The position numbers and the translations under genes are program-made. From Sipunculus nudus (Eukaryota > Annelida > Sipuncula > Golfingiida > Sipunculidae), in NCBI GenBank assembly GCA_026874595.1, contig CM049306.1:57356019-57420018 (forward strand): 64,000 nucleotides of DNA. Reading direction: 5' to 3'. This document shows, in pieces, positions 37,750-48,615 of this stretch. The notes beneath the pieces are model-generated. The model worked only from the letters and a program-made list of their open reading frames with translations. It made no database searches and had not been told where the DNA came from. The first letter of the stretch is position 1; each line of letters begins with the position of its first letter.

Positions 37750-38785
37750 TCTGTTTATAAACCCTTATTTTGCTGACACAGGTAAACTGTCTGTTAAAGA
37801 AACCCTCATTTTGCTGACACAGGTGAACTTTCTGTTAAAGAAACCCTTATTTTGCTGACACAGGTAAACTGTCTGTTTAAGAAACCCTCATTTTGCTGAC
37901 ACAGATAAACTTTCTGTTAAAGAAATCTCATTTTGCTGACACAGGTAAACTTTCTGCTGAAGAAACCCTCATTTTGCTGACACAGGTAAACTGTCTGTTG
38001 TAGAACCCCTCATTTTGCTTACACAGGTAAACTGTCTGTTAAAGAAACCCTTATTTTGCTGACACAGGTAAACTGTCTGTTAAAGAAACCCTCATTTTGC
38101 TGACACAGGTAAACTGTCTGTTGTAGAACTCCTCATTTTGCTGACACAGGTAAACTGTCTGTTAAAGAAACCCTCATTTTGCTGACACAGGTAAACTTTC
38201 TGTTGTAGAAACACTTGTTTTGCTGACACATTTAAACTGCCTGTCATAAAAACCCTCATTTTTCTTACACACTTAAAGTTTCAATTGTATAAACCATCAA
38301 TTTTGCTGACACAGTGGAAACTGTTGGTTTTAGAAATTCTCATTTGCTGACACAGTTGAACTGCCTGTTTAAGAAACCCCTTCATTTTGCTAACACATTT
38401 GAATTGCCTGTCATAGAAACACTCACTTTGCTGACGAAGTTAAACTACCTGTTTTAGAAACCTTCATTTCACTTTCACATTTGAACTGCCCTCATTTTGC
38501 TAACAATGTCATAGAAACCATCCCATTACTGACACAGTTAAACTGCCTGTTTTAGAAACCTTCATTTTGCTGACACATTTAAATTGCTTGTTGAAGAAAC
38601 CCTCCTTTTGCTGACATGTTTTAACTGCCTGTCATAGAAACCTTAATTTTGCTGACACAGTGAAAACTGTGTCTCATGTAAACCCTTATTTTGCTGACAC
38701 AGTTAAACTGCAAATTATATAAAACCCTCACATTGCTGAGACATTAATACTGCCTGTCATAGAAACCTTCATTTTGCTGACAATG
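37750..38785. repeat. 42-bp minisatellite, block A
   Basis: Tandem units of the type AAACCCTCATTTTGCTGACA then CAGGTAAACTGTCTGTTAAAGA. Units become more diverged towards the right, next to the transposon. Confidence 0.9.
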
Positions 38786-39455
38786 TTATTATATAATTAT
38801 AAACTTATTTATTTTACATGGATTGTACAAATAGTTACAGTGGAACCCCTCCTTGCGACCACCCCACAATTGCGACCACCCCACAATTACGACCATTTTG
38901 CTTGGTCCCGAATTTTTATTAGTTTATTTATGTTTAAAAATGACTCAAAATTACGACCACCCCTGAATTCAGAATAACGACCAGATTTCCTGGCCCCAGC
39001 ACTAATGCGACCCCGCTAATGCGACCACCGCCGAGAAGTACTGAAACAACATTGGTCACGAGTCATTAGCTGCGTCATGTCACAGGCGCCTTAACGAAAG
39101 ATCAAAGCGGGTAACAAGGTTTCTTAACCTGAGTGTTAATCTGGTCCCGCATATCTTCCCGACTCGGTGTCTTCGCTGAGACTCGTTGAGGTGTAGGTTA
39201 TAGATCAAAGAGGGTAACCATCGGCCTGATTACTTAATAGCCGGTCTGACCTTGGGTCAGATGCTAATTGCCCCTCAGTGATCATCTGTATTACAGCTAC
39301 CCTAAGTGTGGGGTTGCGGGCTTAATATTTCAACTCATCACATATTGTTCGATCCTTATTGGTAAAATTAACGACCCAGTTTATCCTAAATGTGTTCATA
39401 CCTTACTGACACTGAGTATTGAGCAGTCAGTAAAATGTATAAATAAAGCTTGCAT

Positions 39456-39467
39456 GGGGGGGGGGGG
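39456..39467. repeat. poly(G) tract, 12 nt
   Basis: Run of G inside the Tigger-like element. Confidence 0.95.
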
Positions 39468-39528
39468 AATCCCTCACATTAATTTGCCTTTTCTGATAGA
39501 TCGTTGTCAGTTTATTTCTCTACTGGTT

Positions 39529-39630
39529 AAGTTTGCATTTAAATTGCTTGCTGTTAGGCACCAAATGGCTCAGCAGTTTAACGTCGGGAAAACTCAAGTG
39601 CACGCAATATATACTCAATTGGAAGGCTAA
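39529..39630 (+). pseudogene. Tigger-like transposase HTH remnant
   Basis: The last third of an open frame reads AVRHQMAQQFNVGKTQVHAI and then YTQLEG before a stop. Polar residues, then an [A/L]A..F.[VI]GKTQV core, then a basic/acidic end match the psq-type helix-turn-helix found at the start of Tigger/pogo and CENP-B transposases in general. The catalytic DDE domain is absent. Its position between TA-flanked Tigger-type TIRs supports the call. It is too short to be sure on its own. Confidence 0.55.
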
Positions 39631-39998
39631 ATATATGACTGCCACGTATTATGTTCAATATGCATTCAGTAGGTTGTAATCGTATTGCCTTAGTGTTATT
39701 ATTTGTTAATCATCAGTCACTACGTATGTGTACATATATATTATTTTCATCATCAATAAATATGTTCAGCTACACACAAAAAAAAAACATTCATAATGAG
39801 GGTCCTTCGCTAAGTAAAATATTTTGTTATAATTCACATTAAAGATATGCAATAGATAAACTCTGATACACATTAAATATCAGCGTGTTATATGCGACCA
39901 CGGTAAGTGTTTCACAAATACGACCACCCCCAAATTACGACCACTTTGCTCAGTCCCCAGGGTGGTCGTAATTGTGGGGTTACACTGTATTATAACTA

Positions 39999-40184
39999 AT
40001 CGAGGCACTCTCCATGGCTCTGGTGATTGCGTAGGGTAGTCTGCAGGGGTGGAGGAAACCGGAGTACCCAGAGAAAACCACCGGCCTTAGACGGGCAACC
40101 ACAACCTACTCTCATAGCCACACCGGGGATCAAACCCGGGTCGCCAGCGAAGAGAGTCAAGCGTTTTACCACTCAGCTGTCCAG
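39999..40184 (-). mobile_element. tRNA-derived SINE with conserved metazoan core
   Basis: The reverse complement starts CCTGGACAGCTGAGTGGTAA (A box) and continues through GACCCGGGTTTGATCCCCGG (B box). It then carries the core GGTTTTCTCTGGGTACTCCG then GTTTCCTCC, known from SINEs across many animal phyla (my recollection associates it with Meta-type SINE cores). It lies immediately beside the right end of the Tigger-like element. No target duplication identified. Confidence 0.82.
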
Positions 40185-40185
40185 G

Positions 40186-41424
40186 ATAGAAACCTTCATT
40201 TTGCTGACACAGTGAAAACTGTTTGTAGTGAAACCCTTATACTGAAGACACATAAATCACCTGTCATGTTAACCCTTATGCTGCTCACACAAGTAAACTG
40301 CTTGTCTGGTATACCCTCACATTCGCTGGCACAGTTAAACTGCTTGTCTAGCATACCCTCACATTCGCTGGCACAGTTAAACTGCTTGTCTGGTTTACCC
40401 ACATATTACTGGCACAGTTAAACTGCTTGTCTGGCATACCCTCACATTTGCTGGCACAGTTAAACTGCTTGTCTGGCATGCCCTTACATTCGCTGGCACA
40501 GTTAAACTGCTTGTCTGGTTTACCCACATATTACTGGCACAGTTAATCTGCTTGTCTGGCATACCCTCGCATTTGCTGGCACAGTTAAACTGCTTGTCTG
40601 GTATACCCTCATATTCGCTGGCACAGTTAAACTGCTTGTCTAGCATACCCTCACATTTGCTGGCACAGTTAAACTGCTTGTCTGGCATACCCTCACATTT
40701 GCTGGCACAGTTAAACTGCTTGTCTGGTTTACCCACATATTACTGGCACAGTTAAACTGCTTGTCTGGCATACCCTCACATTTGCTGGCACAGTTAAACT
40801 GCTTGTCTGGCATACCCTCACATTCGCTGGCACAGTTAAACTGCTTGTCTGGTTTACCCACATATTACTGGCACAGTTAAACTGCTTGTCTGGCATACCC
40901 TCGCATTTGCTGGCACAGTTAAACTGCTTGTCTGGTATACCCTCACATTCGCTGGCACAGTTAAACTGCTTGTCTAGCATACCCTCACATTCGCTGGCAC
41001 AGTTAAACTGCTTGTCTGGCATACCCTCACATTCGCTGGCACAGTTAAACTGCTTGTCTGGTTTACCCACATATTACTGGCACAGTTAAACTGCTTGTCT
41101 GGCATACCCTCGCATTTGCTGGCACAGTTAAACTGCTTGTCTGGTATACCCTCATATTGCTGACAAAGTTTAAATGTCTGGTATACCCTCATATTACTGG
41201 CACAGTTAAACTGCTTGTCTGGCATACCCTCACATTTGCTGGCACAGTTAAACTGCTTGTCTGGTTTACCCACATATTACTGGCACAGTTAAACTGCTTG
41301 TCTGGCATACCCTCACATTTGCCGGCACAGTTAAACTGCTTTTCTGGCATACCCTCATATTGCTGACAAAGTTTAAATGTCTGGTATACCCTCATATTAC
41401 TGGCACAGTTAAACTCCTGGTCTA
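40186..41424. repeat. 42-bp minisatellite, block B, with higher-order repeat
   Basis: Units of the type TACCCTCACATTCGCTGGCA then CAGTTAAACTGCTTGTCTGGCA. A marker variant, GGTTTACCCACATATTACTG, recurs after about 3 and then about 5 units, giving a higher-order unit of about 334 bp (8 monomers) seen at least twice (40395-40736 and 40729-41070). Because 42 is a multiple of 3, the array is open in several frames; this does not imply coding. Confidence 0.92.
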
Positions 41425-42118
41425 CGCTCTTTACACAGCGCTTTACCTATAGGGCTACTACCTAAATCGTAAGGCGCTGTTTGTTATGACCTCGTATCCT
41501 GAATTGCAACACCAGAGGGGAGCACTGTATTTTTGTCCAATCAGATGGGACCTTGTGCTGGAAGACAAAGCCAAGCGAGGAATACATGGAGCCAATCATA
41601 TTCATTTCTTTTTGAGTGACAGCTCATCCCCCAGTGTAACCATCTGAACAGGCCACAGGCTCAGAGAGAATTGCCCCTGACGTGGTTTGCTTAGGGTCTT
41701 GGGCACATAGGATGCTCGGCCGGTGAGCTGTAATTCAAACGAAACGTAACAACAAAGGCTGCGTGCACACCTCGCTGGCTGGTTTCAGTTCTGCCGACTA
41801 ACAGTTACATGGCTACGCTAACACAGTCATACAGTCATAATCGAAGCGGTCGATGATGCGAGAATGCAGAGGGAGCAATTTAAATTCGACCGGAAACTCA
41901 TCAAGCGGCGTTTGAAGCGCAGCAATGGGCGGAACCAGGATGCCTGTCGAGTGTTTGTTTATTGGCATCTGATTGGCTGCTTGTCACATCATACGCACGT
42001 TTATTTCAGTGGACAACAAACCGCCATCTGGTGTCTAAATATATCATAAACGGTCAAAGCTGGCAGCGTGAAAATCAGTTGCTTCTTTAGAAGCACAAGA
42101 TTTCCGCTGCCTCGTGAG
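41425..42118. promoter_or_regulatory. CpG-rich, CCAAT-bearing unique island inside the minisatellite
   Basis: About 690 bp of non-repetitive sequence with many CpGs in an otherwise CpG-poor region. It has CCAAT at about 41539 and 41593, reverse CCAAT (ATTGG) near 41971, and GGGCGG near 41928. A hairpin CAGCGCTTTAC/GTAAGGCGCTG lies near 41440-41485. An ATG at 41864 opens 61 codons but lacks a convincing donor. It could be a promoter or TSS, or foreign or transposon-derived DNA; no TIRs were found. Confidence 0.4.
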
Positions 42119-42872
42119 CGTACTGCTTGTCTGGCATACCCTCACATTCGCTGGCACAGTTAAACTGCTTGTCTGGTATACCCTCATATTACTGGCACAG
42201 TTAAACTGCTTGTCTGGTATACCCTCATATTAGTGGCACAGTTAAACTGCTTGTCTGGTATACCCGCACATTTGCTGCCACAGTTAAACTGCTTGTCTGA
42301 TTTATTCTCACCTTACTGGCACTGTTAAACTGCTTGTCTGGTATACCCTCGTTTTTGCTGCCACAGTTAAACTGCTTGTCTGGATTACCAACACATTGCT
42401 TGAACAGTTCAACTGTCTGGTATACCCTCATATTACTGGCACAGTTAAACTAGTTTTCTGGTGTTCCCTCACATTTGCTGGCACAGTTAAACTGTTTGTC
42501 TGGTATACCCTCATATTGCTGGCAAAGTTTAAATGTCTGGTATACCCTCACATTTGCTGGCACAGTTAAACTGCTTGTCTGTTATACCCACACATTTGCT
42601 GGCACAGTTAAACCGCTTGTCTGGTATACCCTCATATTGCTGGCAAAGTTTAAATGTCTGGTATCCCTCATATTTCTTGCACAGTTTAACAGTTGTCTGT
42701 TGTAACCTCACATTAACTTACACAGTTAAACTGCTTGTCTGGTATACCCTCACAATTGCTGGCACAGATAAACTGCTCACAGGCCAATCCTCACATTTCT
42801 GGCACAGTTAGACTGCTTGTCTGGTTTAACCCTCACATTGCTGGCAGTTAGACTGTCTTGTATACCCTCTCA
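42119..42872. repeat. 42-bp minisatellite, block C
   Basis: The same GCTTGTCTGGTATACCCTCA/CAGTTAAACTG units resume directly after the island and decay to the right. Confidence 0.9.
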
Positions 42873-43193
42873 TGGCTGATATGATGATGCTGACTCTGAT
42901 TTATAGTAGGATGTTCATTAAACTCAGAAAGATTAAGCCGCCGCTGCCGGACCAGTTTATCATTATGGATTATCTATTTTAAGACCGGATCCTTTGACAG
43001 GTACCATGCTTTTATGAACTTGTTATTCCTGTGGCACTAGCTTACGACAGTCCGATGAAGATATGTTGTTGGTGCATTATTAAAGCATTGGGTGGCACGA
43101 CCATCTAGGAAAGCATTAACTGTGAACACCAAAGCCAGCCAGATACATACATTGATTTTGTGGCATGAGGATGCCAGGGACTGGCACAGAGAC

Positions 43194-43310
43194 ATGGAAG
43201 TAAATGCTGCCACTGACTGGGAGTTTCTTGATGAAGGCCTGGGAACAATTGATGTGTTTGATATCTCCGAGGAATTATACAACGGAGAGAAGGATACCGT
43301 GTGGAGTGAC
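43194..43310 (+). CDS. candidate first coding exon, 39 codons, acidic, product unknown
   Basis: ATG in good context (G at -3, G at +4) opens MEVNAATDWEFLDEGLGTID, continues VFDISEELYNGEKDTVWSD, and then meets GTTAGT, a usable donor; phase 0. The peptide is acidic and aromatic-rich with no membrane segment, suiting a cytoplasmic N-terminus or an internal exon. An alternative reading is an internal exon starting at 43190 after TGGCACAG, since the frame is open back to 43059. Composition is clearly more protein-like than neighbouring frames. I do not recognise a family. It shares end phase and acidic character with the 52487 candidate. Confidence 0.4.
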
Positions 43311-43733
43311 GTTAGTATACCTGTCTTTTCTCTTTTTGCTTATAATGCTGCTCCCATGGCTGTCAGGACTTAGCTGCTGCCAGCCTGTATACAAATATAT
43401 CAGTCAAATGGGGCGTCCTCATCCTCATGATGGAGTGTTAAGAACAGGGATTGAAATTTTCTGTCCAAAGAACATTGGCCGGTACCAGAGCTTAATCTGA
43501 ATTAAACCTGCAGTAATGTTGTCTGTCAAGCTTGTTTTGTAGAGGTACTGCCAGTGAGATAGGTTTTAATTTGATGAAGACAAAACTGTAGAACTTTGAT
43601 TCATATTTAAGGCTTTATATATGCCACATTGTTCATTGGTGCCCAGTTCTATTGAAAACCCACAAAATCTTACTCTAATAGTCGGTTTGTCTTATAATCT
43701 GTTAAAGATTGGAATTATAGTGCAGCATATATA
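43311..43733. other. non-coding, nothing recognised
   Basis: Would be the start of an intron if the 43194 exon is real. Confidence 0.45.
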
Positions 43734-45316
43734 ATTGTATCCGCCAAAACAGAGTTTTGCGGATACTATGTTTTCAGCTGGCCGCCGCCGCCGCCGCGTA
43801 GGTGTCCGGAGAACTCCTCCGTAACCGCTGGGCGGAATTTTCCGAAACCCGGGATTATGTTCGGGTCACATGTGAACTGCTGCGCCCCGATTTTGTTTTG
43901 ACCTCTGACCTTTCCTTTGCGCTCTGCGTCCGTTTGTGCGTCTGTTTCCACACATAAACCCACATATCTCCGGAACCGTTTGACCGATCAGGAAAATTTT
44001 TTTGCACAAATGTAGCCCTCGGAGAGCTTTATAACATACACCAAAAATGGTGGCGCCACCTGCAACCATGTTTGCACAGTGTCCATCTGTTCGTCTGCCT
44101 TGGGTTAAAATCACTCATATCTCTGCAGTGACTTGACTAATTCACCTGAAATTGGGCATGCGTAAACATCCTGGATAGCTTTTCTGATTTTATGACAGGT
44201 GGCGCCACCTACATTCACGTTTACGCTGCAGACATCCAAGCTCATATCTCGGGAACCGTTTGACCGATCAGGAAAATTCTTTTGCACAAATGTAGCCCTT
44301 GGAGAGCTTTATAACATACACCAAAAATGGTGGCGCCACCTGCAACCATGTTTGCACAGTGTCCATCTGTTCGTCTGCCTTGGGTTAAAATCACTCACAT
44401 CTCTGCAGTGACTTGACTAATTCACCTGAAATTGGGCATGCGTATACATCCTGGATAGCTTTTCTGATTTTATGACAGGTGGCGCCACCTATATTCACGT
44501 TTACGCTGCAGACATCAAAAGTCATATCATGGGAACCGTTTGACCGATCAGGAAAATTCTTTTGCACAAATGTAGCCCTTGGAGAGCTTTATAACATACA
44601 CCAAAAATGGTGGCGCTACCTGCAACCATGTTTGCACAGTGTCCATCTGTTTGTCTGCCTTGGGTTAAAATCACTCATATCTCTGCAGTGACTTGACTAA
44701 TTCACCTGAAATTTAGCATGCGTATACATCCTGGATAGCTTTTCTGATTTTATGACAGGTGGCGCCACCTACATTCACGTTTACGCTGCAGACATCCAAG
44801 CTCATATCTCAGGAACCGTTTGACCGATCAGGAAAATTTTTTTGCACAAATGTAGCCCTTGGAGAGCTTTATAACATACACCGAAAATGGTGGCACCACC
44901 TGCAACCATGTTTGCACAGTGTCCATCTGTTCGTCTGCCTTGGGTTAAAATCACTCATATTTCTGCAGTGGTTTGACTAATTCACCTGAAATTCGGCATG
45001 CTTATACATCCTGGATAGCTTTTCTGATTTTATGACAGGTGGCGCCACCTACAATCAAGTTTACGCTGCAGACATCCAAGCTCATATCTAGGGAACCATT
45101 TGACCGATTGGGCCAAAATTTTGCATGTGTATAAATCTCACATAGCTCTTTATCATACGCAAAACTGGTGGCGCCACCTGCAGCCATGTTTGCACAGCTC
45201 CCATCTGTTTGTCTGCCATGGGATAAAATATCCATGCTAATATGCAACACTTCACCCGTTCCACTCTGATTTAGGCGGATACAAGTAGTCGCTTGTCGAC
45301 TACCCGTATTCTAGTT
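43734..45316 (+). mobile_element. H1 element, copy 4 (best-preserved array)
   Basis: Intact 5' hairpin GTATCCGCCAAAACAGAG then TTTTGCGGATAC, GCC repeats, four repeats of exactly about 280 bp (GGCGCCACCTA at 44201, 44481, 44761 and 45041), and the 3' hairpin GTAGTCG/CGACTAC followed by CTAGTT. Near identity between its 280-bp units suggests recent array homogenisation. Confidence 0.82.
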
Positions 45317-45889
45317 TAATATTTGACTTTACTAGTGAATTAATGACGCATCCATCTTCATAAGTCACAAGAGCAGACCTTATTGCAGTTTCTAAATCTT
45401 TCGTACTTTTAAAGATTTTCTGTTCTCTATTTTCTTTATACTGTTCTTCTGTACATTATTTATCATCATTAGTCACCTATATCTGTGACCTCTTTTTCAT
45501 CCTGTATTCATGAATCATAAAAATAGTTCAGGTATTACTAGGTCTGGCCTATTATATATGTACATGTTTGTACAGAACAGCAGTTAAATTATGACTCCAA
45601 GTGTGCTATGTTTTGTGAGATTAAGAAGGACATGAATTAAACTCCTTGGTGATGTGATTGGACTGCCTTTGAGAGTGTCAGAGTTTATTTCAGATTTATG
45701 TGCTTTAAGTATTAATGTTTACAAATGTGTAATGTGTTAGTTCTACCTTTAGATGACAAAATGCCAGGAAAGCTGAGAATTAATAGTTCTCTCCTTTCTT
45801 CATAAACCTGGTAATGTATGCATGTTAAAGTTACCTATTCACCTTCCTTTTCTATATAATTTATCTGATTCCTGATTCAATTTGCTTAT
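45317..45889. other. non-coding, nothing recognised
   Basis: No supported feature. Confidence 0.55.
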
Positions 45890-46165
45890 AGTAAACTCAG
45901 TAATGGTGACAAACAGGTAAAAAAAAAAACATGAATGCAGAGGCTGAAAGGTCACTGGTTGAAAGACACCCTTTGCTAAACTCAGGTTTGTCTGACTTGC
46001 CACCTGATGTCCTTGTTGAATGGGTTTGAGTTATTTTTTAGTGCACCCCACATGTTATAAACCTGTGGATATAATCAAAACAAACAGCCTGGGTGCAGTG
46101 AGATCAGCATTTTTTGGCTTATTTTTATAAAAGGTTCAAGGGATTATCTTTAGTTAACTAGATGT
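45890..46165 (+). mobile_element. SINE family B, copy 3 (forward)
   Basis: B-box-like AAAGGTCACTGGTTGAAAGA near 45948, then the body shared with the 14.7-kb and 26.6-kb copies (ACCTGATGTCCTTGTTGAA, CACCCCACATGTTATAAACC, AACAGCCTGGGTGCAGTGAG), ending GGGATTATCTTTAGTTAAC. Confidence 0.6.
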
Positions 46166-46167
46166 CA

Positions 46168-47860
46168 AATATTGGAATAGGACCCTTTAAGTTGAAAACA
46201 ATAAATATGAAGACCATTGTTTGGTATCAAAAGAAACAAGGGCACCACAAAGCGGAGCATCCCCTCCCATGGGAGCATAATGATATGGGGTGTATTACGC
46301 AAGTGTTAAAATGAGTTGGGGAGGTGTGTGAGCTTGAGTTTTGATGTCAAACTCAATTAGTTGTACGTGTATCAGTGTGTGAGGCAAATGTGCGAGATGA
46401 AAGGTTTTGGTCAAACGGTTTGGCTTGAAATTGATCAATAAGCATTTTCAAGAAGTGGGTGCTGTGGCCGTGACCTTTGACCCTGTGACCTCAAAATCGA
46501 TAGGTTTCTTCATCCATTGGTGGGTAAGCCATATGTGCAAGATGAAAGGTTTAGGTCAAACAGTTTGGCTTGAAATAGATCCACAAGCTTTTTCAAGAAG
46601 TTGGTGCTGTGGCCGTGACCTATGACCCCGTGACCTAAAAATAGATAGGTTTCTTCATCCATGGGTGCGTGAGCCATATGTGCAAGATGAAAGGTTTAGG
46701 TCAAACGGTTTTGCTTTAAATGGGTCCACAAGCTTTTTCAAAATGGGTGCTGTGGCCGTGACCTTTGACCCTTGACCTCAAGACACAGGTTTCTTCATCT
46801 ATGGTTGGGTGAGCCATATGTGCAAAATGAAAGGTTATGGGCAAATGGTTTGGCTAAAAATGGGTCCACAAGCTTTTTCAAGAAGTGGGTTTTGTGGCTG
46901 TGACCTTCGACCCTGTGACCTCAAAATCAATAGGATTCTTCATCTATGGGTGGGTGAGCCATATGTGCGAGATGAAAGGTTTAGGTCAAACGGTGTGGCT
47001 TGAAATCGATCCACAAGCTTTTTCAAGAAGTGGGTGCTGTGGCTGTGACCTTTGACCCCGTGACCACAAAATCAATAGGTTTCTTCACCAATGGGTGGGT
47101 GAGCCATATGTGCGAGATGAAAGGTTTAGGTCAAACGGTTTGACTTGAAATTGATCAACAAGCTTTTTCAAGAAGTAGGTGCTGTGGCCGTGACCTTTGA
47201 CCCCGTGATCTTTAAAATCGATAGGTTTCTTCATCCATGGGTTGGTAAGCCATATGTGTGAGATGAAAGGTTTCAGGCATATGGTTTGGCTTGAAATTGA
47301 TCGATCCACAAAGCAATTTTGGACGGAAGGACAGACAGACGGACGGACGCACAAATGGAGGCGTTACTATATCCCTTTCGCAACTTCGTTGCGAGAGGAT
47401 AACAATCTGTGTAATAAAGAAACATTGGGGAGTCCTGGACGTGCAGGTTAAAAATTTTGGAGAGTCCCATGGTATTTTGGAGTATCCCGAGGATAGGGGA
47501 CCTGGGCATATTTTGAATGGCATTGGAACTTTTAATCATCTTTAAGTGTCTAACATCATCATTCAAACACTCTACAATTTTGTATGATGCTATATGATTA
47601 TCTGAGTATAGTAAACATTGAAGGTCAGTTATTAAGTGCATTGTTTACACAAAGAAATGGTTTGCTTGATTTAGTTGGCAATTGTTAGTAACTGCTAGAA
47701 GAGCAGGCTTTAATCCTGTTGGTTCTACAGAGAGAAATTTGCACATTCCAGTTAGAAGTTGGGACACCCAGAACCAGGCATCTGGAAGAGTTTTCAAGGG
47801 TCATAGAAGCTTATTCTTGCATAAGTGAAAGCCCTGGAGGTACCATGGCCCAAGTCTCTC
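46168..47860. repeat. duplicated segment, copy 1 (carrying a 1.16-kb insertion)
   Basis: 46168-46239 plus 47406-47860 align with 48078-48610 at high similarity (TCAAATATTGGAATAGG, CCATTGTTTGGTATCAAAAG, CTTTAATCCTGTTGGTTCTA, GGTACCATGGCCCAAGTC). The two parts are separated only by the element at 46240-47400. Confidence 0.88.
46240..47400. mobile_element. H2 element: pearl-like insertion with about 144-bp tandem repeats
   Basis: The boundaries are defined by the empty site at 48148. The left flank ends AAACAA, the right flank begins AACAATCTGTG, and the empty site reads AAACAATTTGTG. The element begins GGGCACCACAAAGCGGAGCA with the perfect palindrome CTCCCATGGGAG. It holds about seven units of about 144 bp (GTGAGCCATATGTGC..., GTGACCTTTGACCCCGTGAC), then GGACGGAC-type microsatellite, and ends with the hairpin TCGCAAC, TTC, GTTGCGA then GAGGAT. 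AACAA on both sides is either a 5-bp target duplication or the element's own last bases. Confidence 0.85.
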
Positions 47861-48085
47861 AGAGAGAGGCTACTGACTAACCTTTATAATGTCAAGTGTA
47901 ACAACTAGAGCATCACCATGTAAATTAAATAACATACTGTTTTTAAGAAGGACAAATGTTAATCATTGTGACATCACAAAATTAATTGCCTGACGTACTT
48001 GAAATATACACACAATCTATACCCAGAGAAATCCTCGCTTAATCACAAGTCAGCACTAGTTTTGAACATGTTGATATCAAATATT
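47861..48085. repeat. duplicated upstream segment, copy 1
   Basis: Aligns with 52250-52470 (AGAGAGAGGCTACT, TTTATAATGTCAAGT, AAGAAGGACAAATGTTAATC, GCCTGACGTACTTGAAA, ATCACAAGTCAGCACT). Unlike the other copy it is not followed by the exon. The similarity ends shortly before where the exon's ATG would lie. Confidence 0.88.
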
Positions 48086-48615
48086 GTAATAGGGCCCTTT
48101 AAGTTGAATACAATGAATATGAAGACCATTGTTTGGTATCAAAAGAAACAATTTGTGTAATAAAGAAAAATTGGTGAGTCCCAGATGCACAGGTAAAATA
48201 TTTTGGAGAGACAGATTGTATTTTGGAGTGTCCAAGGAAGAAGGGACCTGTCGCATAGTTTGAATGGCAGTGGAGCATTTAATCATCTTTCAGTTTCTAA
48301 CTTCATCATTCGAACACTAAACGATTTTGTATGATGCCATTATATGATTACCTGATAATAGTGAACATTAAAGGTCAGTATTAAGTGCATTGTTTGTACA
48401 CAAAGGAATGGTTTGCTTGATTTAGTTGGCAATAGTCAGTGACTGCTAGAAGAGTGGGCTTTAATCCTGTTGGTTCTACTGACAGAAATTTGCATCCCCA
48501 GTTAAAAGTTAGGACACCCAGAACGAGGCATATGAAAGAGTTTTTAAGGGTCATAGAAGCTTACTTAGGCATTTGTGAAAGTCCAGAAGGTACCATGGCC
48601 CAAGTCGTCCGAAAC
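48078..48615. repeat. duplicated segment, copy 2 (empty site)
   Basis: Counterpart of 46168-47860 without the inserted element. A third, more diverged relative lies at 57545-57745. Confidence 0.88.

Larger units (their letters stand above)
38838..39987. mobile_element. Tigger/pogo-like element, copy 2, inserted in the minisatellite
   Basis: Left CAGTGGAACCCC and right GGGGTTACACTG are inverted ends, each followed by subterminal GCGACCACC/ACGACCACC repeats. TA lies exactly outside both ends (38836-38837 and 39988-39989). The interior retains a fragment resembling the N-terminal helix-turn-helix of a Tigger/CENP-B-type transposase. At 1150 bp it is far shorter than an autonomous element. It has more CpG than its surroundings. 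Confidence 0.8.

Noticed and set aside
40395-41273. 14-residue repeat protein (KPDKQFNCASECEGMPDK type)
   Set aside because: Translation of the 42-bp minisatellite; no start context, signal peptide or splice sites.
41864-42049. Basic 61-codon frame starting MQREQFKFDRKLIKRRLKRS
   Set aside because: The ATG lies in the CpG island and the first 30 residues are plausible, but there is no good donor and the later part is not protein-like.
37750-42872. CRISPR-like array
   Set aside because: Units are directly contiguous without unique spacers, and the context is an animal genome minisatellite.
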